From Alphaproteobacteria bacterium (GTDB taxonomy: Bacteria; Pseudomonadota; Alphaproteobacteria; UBA6615), in NCBI GenBank assembly GCA_017643325.1, contig JAEPNS010000193.1:1-6227 (forward strand): a stretch of 6,227 nucleotides of DNA, given 5' to 3'. The notes below the pieces were generated by a model. It saw nothing but the letters and a program-made list of their open reading frames with translations. It was not told where the DNA came from and ran no database searches. A program made the position numbers and the translations under genes. Positions 1 to 5,960 of the stretch are shown here, piece after piece. How positions within the stretch are numbered: position 1 is the stretch's first letter; every line of letters starts with the position of its first letter.

Positions 1-703
1 CATGGGCTACTCCGAAATGATGACGGAGCGTTCGCTCGGGCCGCAGGACTTCGGCAAGTATGACGGCTATCCGCCGATCGTGCTGCGTAGTGGCCGCCAC
101 CTCTTGCGGATCGTCGACGAGATGCTCGACGTGTCGAAGCTCGAGGCGGGCGCGATGGACCTGTCCGAGGACGTGATCGACGTGTCGCAGATGATCGGGA
201 ATGCCATCAAGTTCGTCGCCCCGAGCGCCCACCGCGACGGTGTCGCGCTGGAATGGGAGGCGCCGGAGCGACTGCCGTACCTGGCCGGTGACGCGACGAG
301 GGTGCGCCAGATTGTCCTGAACCTGCTCTCGAACGCCGTGAAGTTCACGCCCGAAGGCGGCACCGTGACGATCACGGCCGCAGATGTGGCAGACGATGGT
401 CTCGAGATCGTCGTGGCGGATACCGGGATCGGGATTTCGCCCGAGGATATCGAGAATGTCCTGGTGCCGTTCGCGCGGATGGAAAATCGCGAGCATCTGC
501 AGCGCGTGCGAAGCCTGAAACCGGACAGCGGCCACAGCAGCACGGGTCTCGGGCTGCCGCTGGTGAAACTGCTCTGCGACCTGCACGGCGCGGAATTCGA
601 ACTCACAAGCTCGCCGGATGTCGGGACCCGGGCGCGTGTCCGTTTCCCCGCGGATCGCGTGCTCCCCGGGGAGAATGTGGCGGGCCTGCGCGCGGTGTCC
701 TGA
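1..703 (+). CDS. Sensor histidine kinase, C-terminal part (5' end outside window)
   Basis: This is the C-terminal portion of a two-component sensor kinase that would autophosphorylate on a histidine and pass the phosphate to a response regulator. The reading frame is open from the window edge. The first ATG (base 2) is not a start: it aligns with Ile244 of the complete kinase downstream, about ten residues after that protein's phospho-histidine, so the H-box and sensor region lie upstream of the window. What remains is the second half of the HisKA dimerisation helices (LDVSKLEAG) and a full HATPase_c domain. The N-box Asn is at 332-334 (LLSNAVKFTP), the G1 box DTGIGI starts at 419, the F-box is PFARME, and the G2 box is STGLGLPL. 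It aligns gap-free with residues 245-476 of the next gene at about 62% identity, so the two are paralogues. The stretch between F-box and G2 is longer than usual. No receiver domain follows. The family call is firm; the signal and partner regulator are unknown. Confidence 0.93.
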   Translation, partial: MGYSEMMTERSLGPQDFGKYDGYPPIVLRSGRHLLRIVDEMLDVSKLEAGAMDLSEDVIDVSQMIGNAIKFVAPSAHRDGVALEWEAPERLPYLAGDATRVRQIVLNLLSNAVKFTPEGGTVTITAADVADDGLEIVVADTGIGISPEDIENVLVPFARMENREHLQRVRSLKPDSGHSSTGLGLPLVKLLCDLHGAEFELTSSPDVGTRARVRFPADRVLPGENVAGLRAVS

Positions 704-820
704 CGCCCGCCTGGCGATATCCGGCAACGGCCGTAGCGAAATCCTTAAGACTTCAACCGTAACCTGTCCGACCCAACGAACGCACACCGGGGGTGCGCGC
801 GGCGGAACCATGGGTATCCG
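704..820. other. Intergenic gap between the tandem kinase genes
   Basis: These 117 bases contain no supported gene. There is a short AT-richer patch around 740-762, but no convincing -35/-10 pair. A GC-rich hairpin at 781-799 and a possible four-codon leader ORF at 810-824 are listed separately. No T-rich tract follows either hairpin-like sequence, so no intrinsic terminator for the first kinase can be called. Co-transcription of the two kinases remains possible. Confidence 0.5.
781..799 (+). other. GC-rich hairpin in the leader of the second kinase gene
   Basis: Bases 781-788 can pair with 792-799 around a GGG loop (789-791): seven pairs, mostly G-C, with one A-C mismatch (784/796). It ends 21 bases before the kinase ATG and just before a GGCGGA sequence at 801-806. 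It could shape translation of the kinase or stall transcription. The absence of a following T-run argues against a classical terminator. The pairing is read by eye; a role is only inferred. Confidence 0.35.
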
Positions 821-824
821 ATGA
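810..824 (+). other. Possible four-codon leader ORF coupled to the kinase start
   Basis: The sequence reads ATG-Gly-Ile-Arg-TGA, and its stop overlaps the kinase start as ATGA (821-824). A GGCGGA at 801-806 is well spaced for the ATG at 810 but lies 14 bases from the kinase ATG at 821, which has no close Shine-Dalgarno of its own. This arrangement would permit translational coupling. It may equally be coincidence, since an ORF this short occurs easily by chance. Confidence 0.2.
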
Positions 825-2251
825 GCAAAAGCCGGACTGACATCACGGGCCCCGTGGATCCGCGCCAGGTGGACGCGGAACTGATCGGGAGCCTCTACAA
901 GCGGACGACACCGCTTCTTGTGGCGAACATCGGTGCCGCGACGCTTCTGACGATAGCGCTGTGGGCCACGGCGGACCGCCTTGTTCTGCTCGGGTGGTTC
1001 TGTGTTCTGACGGCGTGGACGATGGTGCGTTTCCTGCTTGCGCGTCTGTTCCTGCGCAAGCCACGGGACATCGAGGAGTCCCGTCTCTGGATTCGCTATT
1101 TCGCTGTCGGATCCGGGGTGGCCGGGACCATCTGGGGGCTGTCCGTCTTCCTTGTCGGGACGCTGGAGGCGGAGAACACCCGCCTCGTGGTTCCCTTCGT
1201 GATGGCCGCGCTCAGCGCGGCGGCGATTGCCGGATACTCGAACAGCATGCTCGCGTTCGCGGCGTTCATCACACCGGCGCTCGTGCCCTACGCGATTCGC
1301 CTGATCTGGCTCGACGGGACCCCCGAGCCGATTATCGCGGCCTTCGTGGCCTTTTGGGGGTTCCTGCTCTGGACGATGGCGCGACACCTCAACCACAGCT
1401 TTCGCGACAGTCTCGCGCTGGCCCTGAAGAATGCCGGCCTTGTCGACGGGCTGACGGTTGCGCGCGACCGGGCCGAGGCGGCGAACCTGTCCAAGACGCG
1501 CTTTCTCGCCAACATGAGCCATGAGTTGCGGACGCCGCTGAATGCGATCATCGGCTATTCCGAAATGATGGCCATGCGCATGCTGGGCCCCATCGGGAAC
1601 GAGAAGTACGAATCCTATCCCGACGATATCCTGAGCAGCGGGCGTCACCTGCTGCATATCGTCGACCAGATCCTCGACGTCTCCAAACTCGAGGCCGGCG
1701 CGGTCGACCTGTCGGACGACATCATCGACGTCGAAGATCTTGTCCAGGGCGCGATCCGCTTCGTGGAACCGGCTGCGCAGGACGACGCGATTTCGCTTTC
1801 GGTCGACCTTCCGGGACAGGTCCCGAACCTGCGCGGAGATGCGACCAAGGTGAGGCAGATCCTGCTCAACCTGCTGTCCAATGCCGTCAAGTTCACGCCG
1901 CGCAACGGCAAGGTCGCCGTCTCGGCGGAACTGACGGCGAGCGGCGAGCTGGCCATCGCCGTGGAAGACACCGGCATCGGAATTCCCCCGGAGAATATCG
2001 AGGAGGTGGTGAAGCCGTTCGCCCGGATGGAAAACCAGGAGCACCTGAAGCGGGTCGAAAGCCTGAAAGCCGACGGCGGGCACACCAGCACCGGCCTCGG
2101 GCTGCCGCTCGTCAAGCTGCTCAGCGAGCTGCATGGCGCGACCTTCTCCCTGGCCAGCACGATCGACATCGGCACGGCCGCGCGCGTGGTGTTCCCGGCC
2201 GAACGGGTCGTGCTGGGCGAGAATGTCATCACCATGCGTGCGGCTTCCTGA
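821..2251 (+). CDS. Membrane-bound sensor histidine kinase (PleC/DivJ-like HisKA)
   Basis: This is a complete 476-residue inner-membrane sensor kinase. The N-terminal third holds about six hydrophobic segments (roughly residues 31-49, 53-77, 91-114, 122-140, 142-163 and 171-186), with almost no periplasmic domain, so sensing probably occurs in or at the membrane. A short linker leads to HisKA, with phospho-acceptor His234 in NMSHELRTPLN (codon 1520-1522), and then HATPase_c: N-box Asn354, G1 DTGIGI from Asp383, F-box PFARME at 399-404, G2 STGLGLPL at 423-430. All catalytic motifs are intact and there is no receiver or HPt domain, so it is a classical, non-hybrid kinase needing a separate response regulator, none of which is visible. 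The helix after the H-box (SSGRHLLHIVDQILDVSKLEAG region) resembles alphaproteobacterial PleC/DivJ kinases, but it is not identifiable as either. ATG 821 is the first ATG in a frame open only from base 749; the ribosome-binding site is weak. It is a tandem paralogue of the upstream partial kinase. Confidence 0.95.
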   Translation: MSKSRTDITGPVDPRQVDAELIGSLYKRTTPLLVANIGAATLLTIALWATADRLVLLGWFCVLTAWTMVRFLLARLFLRKPRDIEESRLWIRYFAVGSGVAGTIWGLSVFLVGTLEAENTRLVVPFVMAALSAAAIAGYSNSMLAFAAFITPALVPYAIRLIWLDGTPEPIIAAFVAFWGFLLWTMARHLNHSFRDSLALALKNAGLVDGLTVARDRAEAANLSKTRFLANMSHELRTPLNAIIGYSEMMAMRMLGPIGNEKYESYPDDILSSGRHLLHIVDQILDVSKLEAGAVDLSDDIIDVEDLVQGAIRFVEPAAQDDAISLSVDLPGQVPNLRGDATKVRQILLNLLSNAVKFTPRNGKVAVSAELTASGELAIAVEDTGIGIPPENIEEVVKPFARMENQEHLKRVESLKADGGHTSTGLGLPLVKLLSELHGATFSLASTIDIGTAARVVFPAERVVLGENVITMRAAS

Positions 2252-2264
2252 CACCGGGACGGTG
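2252..2264 (+). other. Small hairpin directly after the kinase stop codon
   Basis: CACCG (2252-2256) pairs perfectly with CGGTG (2260-2264) around a GGA loop, immediately after the TGA. A TTTT run follows only at 2273-2276, eight bases beyond the stem, so it does not meet the usual layout of an intrinsic terminator. It might be a weak or Rho-assisted 3' end for the kinase transcript. Confidence 0.25.
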
Positions 2265-2274
2265 CGGCGCGCTT

Positions 2275-2286
2275 TTGCGTTCGCAA
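2275..2286. promoter_or_regulatory. 12-bp palindrome upstream of the catabolic operon
   Basis: TTGCG-TT-CGCAA is an inverted repeat with five-base arms and a two-base centre, 58 bases before the amidohydrolase ATG. It overlaps the candidate -35 element at 2280-2285. A palindrome at this place could be an operator for a repressor or activator of the operon, but no regulator gene is in the window and short dyads arise by chance. Confidence 0.25.
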
Positions 2287-2308
2287 GGACCGCCACAACC
2301 GCTACCAT
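2280..2308 (+). promoter_or_regulatory. Candidate sigma-70 promoter for the operon
   Basis: TTCGCA (2280-2285; four of six match TTGACA) and TACCAT (2303-2308; four of six match TATAAT) are separated by 17 bases. This would start transcription near 2315 and leave a leader of about 30 bases before the ATG at 2344. It is the best pair I see in the 92-base gap, but both hexamers are weak and the operon could instead be read through from the kinase. Confidence 0.25.
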
Positions 2309-2343
2309 TCACTCCGACACACACCGCTGTCGGGGGGGAATAC

Positions 2344-3312
2344 ATGGCAACGTCAGCCGGCGAACAGGTTATCGCGATCGAGGAACACTACTGGGACCCC
2401 GAGCTGATCGCGCATTATTCGGAGGCGGAGCTTGCCGGCGGGGCCGGCAAGCTGCGGCCCAAGCTCGAGGACCTCTACGACGAACGTATCGCCGAAATGG
2501 ACGCGACGGGGATCGACATCCAGGTCCTGTCCCACGGCGCGCCGTCGTCCCAGCGCCTGGAGGCGTCGGAGGCGGCTGAGATCACGCGGGCCGCCAACGA
2601 CCGGCTGCGCGATATCGTGTCGGAGCGGCCGGACCGTTTCGAGGCCTTCGCCAACCTGCCGACGCCGGATCCGGATGCCTGTGCGGACGAGCTGGAGCGC
2701 TGCGTCAACGATCTCGGCATGAAGGGCGCGATGATCCACGGCCTGACCCATGGTGTGTTCTTCGACGACCCGAAGTTCTGGCCTGTCTTCGAGCGCGCCC
2801 AGGCGCTGGACGTGCCGCTCTACATGCACCCTGCGATGCCCGACCGCACGGTGATCGACCGCTACTACGCGCCATATCACGAGGAATTTCCCGCCCTGCT
2901 GAATGCGGGCTGGGGGTTCACGGTGGAAACGGCGACCCAGTGCATCCGTCTCGTGCTGTCCGGCGTGCTCGACAAGTATCCGGACGTGAAGATCCTCGTC
3001 GGTCACCTTGGCGAGGGGCTGCCGTTCCTGCTCTGGCGGATCGATCACGCCCTGTCGCGGCCCGGCAACAAGCCATTGCAGTTTCGCGAGGTGTTCAGCC
3101 GCAACTTCTACATCACGACCAGCGGCAACTTCTCCGATCCCGCTCTGCTCTGCTCGCTTCAGGAGCTGGGCGCGGACCGCATCCTGTTCTCGGTCGACTG
3201 GCCTTTCGTGCCGAACGCGCCGGCGGTCGAGTGGTTCGAGCGCGTTCACCTGAACGCCGAGGACAAGGCCAAGATTCTCAACGGCAACGCCAGGCGCCTG
3301 CTGAAGCTCTGA
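2344..3312 (+). CDS. Amidohydrolase-2 family metal enzyme (decarboxylase-like, ACMSD/LigW/gamma-RSD group)
   Basis: A 322-residue cytosolic protein of the Amidohydro_2 family, which contains metal-dependent decarboxylases and hydrolases acting mostly on aromatic or related carboxylates. The expected metal and catalytic residues are visible on a TIM-barrel pattern: Glu13 and His15 in IEEHYW, His162 in YMHPAMP, His221 in VGHLGEGLPF, and Asp285 in SVDWPF. The GHLGEGLPF-LLWR-D stretch, ITTSGNFS (257-264) and F-VDWPF near the end are typical of the gamma-resorcylate and 5-carboxyvanillate decarboxylase branch. This favours non-oxidative decarboxylation of a hydroxylated aromatic acid over amide hydrolysis, but substrate assignment is inference. 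The start is ATG 2344 because a strong GGGGGGGAA Shine-Dalgarno (2332-2340) precedes it; an in-frame TTG at 2275 would add residues unlike the family and lacks such a site. It is the first gene of the three-gene operon; the next gene begins 18 bases after its stop. Confidence 0.88.
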   Translation: MATSAGEQVIAIEEHYWDPELIAHYSEAELAGGAGKLRPKLEDLYDERIAEMDATGIDIQVLSHGAPSSQRLEASEAAEITRAANDRLRDIVSERPDRFEAFANLPTPDPDACADELERCVNDLGMKGAMIHGLTHGVFFDDPKFWPVFERAQALDVPLYMHPAMPDRTVIDRYYAPYHEEFPALLNAGWGFTVETATQCIRLVLSGVLDKYPDVKILVGHLGEGLPFLLWRIDHALSRPGNKPLQFREVFSRNFYITTSGNFSDPALLCSLQELGADRILFSVDWPFVPNAPAVEWFERVHLNAEDKAKILNGNARRLLKL

Positions 3313-3330
3313 GCCTGAAAGGCGAACGAC

Positions 3331-4536
3331 ATGCCCCATATTCCCGCGGCGTCCGTACTGGACCACATCACCGTGCTCGACCTGACCAGGGTCCGGTCCG
3401 GTCCGACCTGCGTGCGCCAGATGGCGGACTGGGGGGCCGACGTGATCAAGGTCGAGATGCCGCCGGCCGTCGAGGGCGGCGCGGCGCTCGGCGGTGCCCG
3501 ACACGGGTCCGACTTCCAGAACCTGCACCGCAACAAGCGTTCGCTGGCGCTGAACCTCAAGGAGGATGCCGGCAAGGAGGTGTTCTTCCGGCTGGTCGAG
3601 CAGGCCGATGTGGTCGTGGAAAACTACCGGCCCGATGTAAAGACACGCCTCGGCATCGACTATGAGGCGCTTGCCGCGGTCAATCCGCGCATCATCCTCG
3701 CGAGCATCTCCGGCTTCGGCCAGGAGGGTCCTTATGCGAAACGCCCGGGTTTCGACCAGATCGCTCAGGGGATGGGCGGGCTGATGTCGATCACGGGCCT
3801 GCCGGGGCAGGGCCCGGTCCGGGTGGGGATCCCGATTGCGGACCTGACAGCCGGGCTGTTTGCGTTCCAGGGGATCATGCTGGCGCTGGTCGAGCGGGAG
3901 AAATCCGGCAGAGGGCAGTGGCTCCACACGTCCCTGCTCGAGGCGCAGACCTTCATGCTGGATTTCCAGTCGGCGCGCTGGCTGGTGGACGGCGAGGTGC
4001 CGCAGCAGGCCGGGAACAATCATCCGACCAGCATCCCGACCGGCGTTTTCGCGACGTCGGACGGTCACATGAACATTGCTGTCGCCGGACAGGAGATCTG
4101 GGGCCGGTTCTGCCGCTGCCTCGACCGTGAGGAATGGATGAGCGACCCGGAGTTCGAGGACGCGCCGTCGCGCTCCGAACACCGCGACCGCCTGAACGCG
4201 CTGATCGGCGAATGCATCGCCGCGAAGACGACCGCGGAATGGGTGGAGGCGTTCAACGAGGCGGGGGTGCCCTGCGGGCCGATCTACGACATCGGCGAGA
4301 TGTTCTCCGACCCGCAGGTCGAGCATCTCGGCCTGGCGCAGCCGCTGACCTCGCCGGCGCTGGGCGAGATGCGCTTTGTGCGCCAGCCGATATCGCTGAG
4401 CCGCACCCCGAGTTCCTTCGCCGTGGCACCGCCGGAGGTGGGCGAACACACGCGCGAGATCCTCGCCGATCTCGGGTACGACGACGCGGCGGTCGACGCG
4501 CTCCACGACGGCGGCGTCGTGTCGTCGGGCAGCTAG
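3331..4536 (+). CDS. Class III CoA-transferase (CaiB/BaiF family)
   Basis: This 401-residue cytosolic enzyme belongs to CoA_transf_3, which moves CoA between carboxylic acids (formyl-CoA, succinyl-CoA:acid and carnitine-type transferases) or racemises 2-methylacyl-CoAs. Visible hallmarks are the N-terminal VLDLTRVRSGP (15-25) with WGADVIKVE (34-42), NLHRNKRSLALNLK (64-77), ADVVVENYRP (92-101), SISGFGQEGPYAKRPGFD (125-142), and PIADLTAG, in which Asp171 matches the Asp that forms the acyl anhydride in formyl-CoA transferase. GRGQWLHTSLLEA (194-206) and the small C-terminal domain signature AGVPCGPI (311-318) are also present. Length is normal and no motif is missing. The start at 3331 has an AAAGGCGA ribosome site about seven bases upstream. 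The gene sits 18 bases after the amidohydrolase and 12 before the VOC gene, implying CoA activation of a substrate or intermediate in the same pathway. Acyl donor and acceptor cannot be told from sequence. Confidence 0.93.
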   Translation: MPHIPAASVLDHITVLDLTRVRSGPTCVRQMADWGADVIKVEMPPAVEGGAALGGARHGSDFQNLHRNKRSLALNLKEDAGKEVFFRLVEQADVVVENYRPDVKTRLGIDYEALAAVNPRIILASISGFGQEGPYAKRPGFDQIAQGMGGLMSITGLPGQGPVRVGIPIADLTAGLFAFQGIMLALVEREKSGRGQWLHTSLLEAQTFMLDFQSARWLVDGEVPQQAGNNHPTSIPTGVFATSDGHMNIAVAGQEIWGRFCRCLDREEWMSDPEFEDAPSRSEHRDRLNALIGECIAAKTTAEWVEAFNEAGVPCGPIYDIGEMFSDPQVEHLGLAQPLTSPALGEMRFVRQPISLSRTPSSFAVAPPEVGEHTREILADLGYDDAAVDALHDGGVVSSGS

Positions 4537-4548
4537 GGAGAAACGGAT

Positions 4549-5094
4549 ATGGCCGACAGCATCAAGCCGCAGCTCACCCATGCCGGGATCTGGGTCCGCG
4601 ACATGGACCGGATGGTGGGGTTCTACGAGCGGGTGATGGGGTTCCTCGTCACCGACCGGGGGTTCGTGCCGCGCTACGACGGCCGGATCACCTTCATGTC
4701 GAACGACCCGGCGATCCACCACCAGATGGTGCTCGCCGAGGGCCGGGCGCCGGAGGGCGAGAGCACGGTGAACCAGCTGTCCTTCACGGTGAAGTCCCTG
4801 GGCGAACTGCGCACCATGTACCGGCGCGTCGTCGACGAGGGTGTCGAGAACCTGCTGCCGCGCAACCACGGCAACGCGTGGTCGGTCTACTTCGACGACC
4901 CGGAGGGCAACAACATCGAGGTCTACCTCGATTCCCCGTTCCACGTGCCGCAGCCGTTCGGGGAATATCTCGATTTCGACCTGTCCGACGACGAGATTCT
5001 CGCGTTGACCGAGGAATTATGCCGGTCCACCGACGGGTTTCGCCCGCGCGCGGAATGGTCGGCGGACCTCGCCGGGGCCATGGACGCGCGCTAG
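4549..5094 (+). CDS. VOC-superfamily protein (extradiol dioxygenase/glyoxalase fold)
   Basis: A 181-residue protein with the paired beta-alpha-beta-beta-beta modules of the vicinal oxygen chelate superfamily, followed by an acidic tail (about 129-181, with VPQPFGEYLDFDLSDDEI). Module 1 begins LTHAGIWVRDMDRMVGFYERVMGF (His11 is the expected first metal ligand). His57-His58 match the strand holding the second-sphere His of BphC-type dioxygenases. Module 2 has NQLSFTV (75-81), HGNAWSVYFDDPEGN (107-121) and Glu124 in NNIEVY, the expected carboxylate ligand. The second His ligand position of the extradiol triad appears to be Gln76, which is unusual for a dioxygenase, so a lyase, isomerase or hydrolase role is possible. 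A very good GGGAG ribosome site (4536-4540) overlaps the stop of the CoA-transferase gene, showing tight operon coupling. The TAG stop (5092-5094) overlaps the stop of the convergent gene. The fold is confident; the reaction is not. Confidence 0.88.
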   Translation: MADSIKPQLTHAGIWVRDMDRMVGFYERVMGFLVTDRGFVPRYDGRITFMSNDPAIHHQMVLAEGRAPEGESTVNQLSFTVKSLGELRTMYRRVVDEGVENLLPRNHGNAWSVYFDDPEGNNIEVYLDSPFHVPQPFGEYLDFDLSDDEILALTEELCRSTDGFRPRAEWSADLAGAMDAR

Positions 5095-5897
5095 GCCGAC
5101 GGCGTCTCGTCGAGCTTCGCGACGATCCCCTCCAGCCGGCCGTCGGGCGCCGGGTAGCGGTCCAGCACCAGCGGGTCGTGTCCCGGCACGATATGGCCCG
5201 GCGTCGCGGCATGGTACTCCAGTATGTCGTAGGCGCGGATCATGTCCCCCATGGAATAAATCACCGGAAAAGGCGTGCGAGTTTCTATGTTTTCATAAAA
5301 ATGCGTCACATCCGACGCCACCACGACCCATCCGCGCTTGGTCAGGACCTTCACGAACTGAAGGCCCATCGAGTGGCCGCCGACGAGGTGGACGGTGATC
5401 CCGGGCGCGATCTGCGCGTCGCCGTCGTGGTAGGCGACCCGGCCCTCGAACACGTTGCGGACCATCCGGGTGATGTGATCGACGGTGAAGGAGCGGTTCA
5501 TGACGTGGTTGCACATGTGCGGACCCGTCGCGAAATGCATCTCCTTCTCCTGCAGATGAAAACGCGCTTTCGGGAAGTGCGCCTCGCCGCCGATATGGTC
5601 CCAGTGGAGGTGCGTGACGATCACATCCTCGACCGCTCCCGCGTCGATGCCGATCGTCTGCAGCCCCTCGTCCACGCCGCGCAGGAGGCCGCGGCCGCGG
5701 CGGTCCGCCTCGCTGGTGTCGAAGCCCGTGTCGATGACGATCGTGCGCTGCGGCGAGACCGCTGCCCAGACGTAGTAGTCGATGGGCATCGGTGCGTCGT
5801 CATGCGGGTCGAGGCCGAACAGGTTCGTGGCGCGGGTGCGTTCCGGCATCGTGCCGTACTTGATGGCATAGAGTTCCCAGATCTGGGGTTCGCTCAT
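5091..5897 (-). CDS. Metallo-beta-lactamase fold hydrolase, AHL-lactonase-like
   Basis: This 268-residue hydrolase belongs to the metallo-beta-lactamase superfamily, closest by layout to the N-acyl-homoserine lactonase (AiiA-like) group. The dinuclear metal site is complete: THLHWDHIGG (95-104) gives His96, His98, Asp100 and His101; His175 is in GGHSMG, Asp196 in ASDVTHFY, and His240 in VPGHDP. At the position three residues after the bridging Asp, where AiiA has Tyr194, there is His199; Tyr201 lies nearby. No signal peptide is seen, so it is probably cytosolic. A strong AAGGGAGG ribosome site (complement of 5903-5910), five bases before the ATG at 5897, fixes the start. It is transcribed towards the catabolic operon and divergently from the dehydrogenase gene, sharing a 63-base promoter region with it. 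Plausible roles are opening a lactone or cyclic ester intermediate, or signal quenching; the catabolic context favours the former. Codons around 5277-5312 are unusually AT-rich. Confidence 0.92.
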   Translation of the reverse strand: MSEPQIWELYAIKYGTMPERTRATNLFGLDPHDDAPMPIDYYVWAAVSPQRTIVIDTGFDTSEADRRGRGLLRGVDEGLQTIGIDAGAVEDVIVTHLHWDHIGGEAHFPKARFHLQEKEMHFATGPHMCNHVMNRSFTVDHITRMVRNVFEGRVAYHDGDAQIAPGITVHLVGGHSMGLQFVKVLTKRGWVVVASDVTHFYENIETRTPFPVIYSMGDMIRAYDILEYHAATPGHIVPGHDPLVLDRYPAPDGRLEGIVAKLDETPSA

Positions 5898-5960
5898 GTT
5901 GTCCTCCCTTTGCCGGCGGCTCGTTATACTGCCCGCCCGTTTTCACTCGGAGCACTCACT
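5898..5960. promoter_or_regulatory. Divergent promoter region with overlapping -10 elements
   Basis: This 63-base gap must drive the hydrolase (-) and the dehydrogenase (+). On the + strand TATACT (5925-5930; five of six match TATAAT) lies about 30 bases before the ATG at 5961. On the - strand the same spot reads TATAAC (complement of 5923-5928; five of six). No good -35 is seen for either (the 17-base position gives TCCTCC on the + strand), so activator help is likely. The two -10 elements overlap, so polymerase could probably occupy only one direction at a time. Confidence 0.45.

Noticed and set aside
67..606. Antisense open frame in the first kinase, resembling one at 1645-2298 in the second kinase
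   Set aside because: The two antisense translations look alike only because the sense strands are paralogous. They have no recognisable domain and no ribosome site.
745..762. CtrA-like site (TTAA followed by TCAACC)
   Set aside because: The spacing between the half-sites is wrong for TTAA-N7-TTAA and the second half is degenerate.
2275..2343. Upstream TTG extension of the amidohydrolase by 23 residues
   Set aside because: ATG 2344 has a strong ribosome site at 2332-2340, and family proteins begin shortly before the EEH motif. The extension does not look like coding sequence.
2353..4944. An 863-codon open frame on the - strand across the amidohydrolase, CoA-transferase and VOC genes
   Set aside because: The three sense genes share one frame (spacers of 18 and 12 bases) and this antisense frame is in register with their codons. 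Its stops would need sense TTA, CTA or TCA codons, which are nearly absent in this GC-rich codon use. The translation is rich in Arg/His/Val/Asp, shows no family motif, and the sense genes are clearly real.
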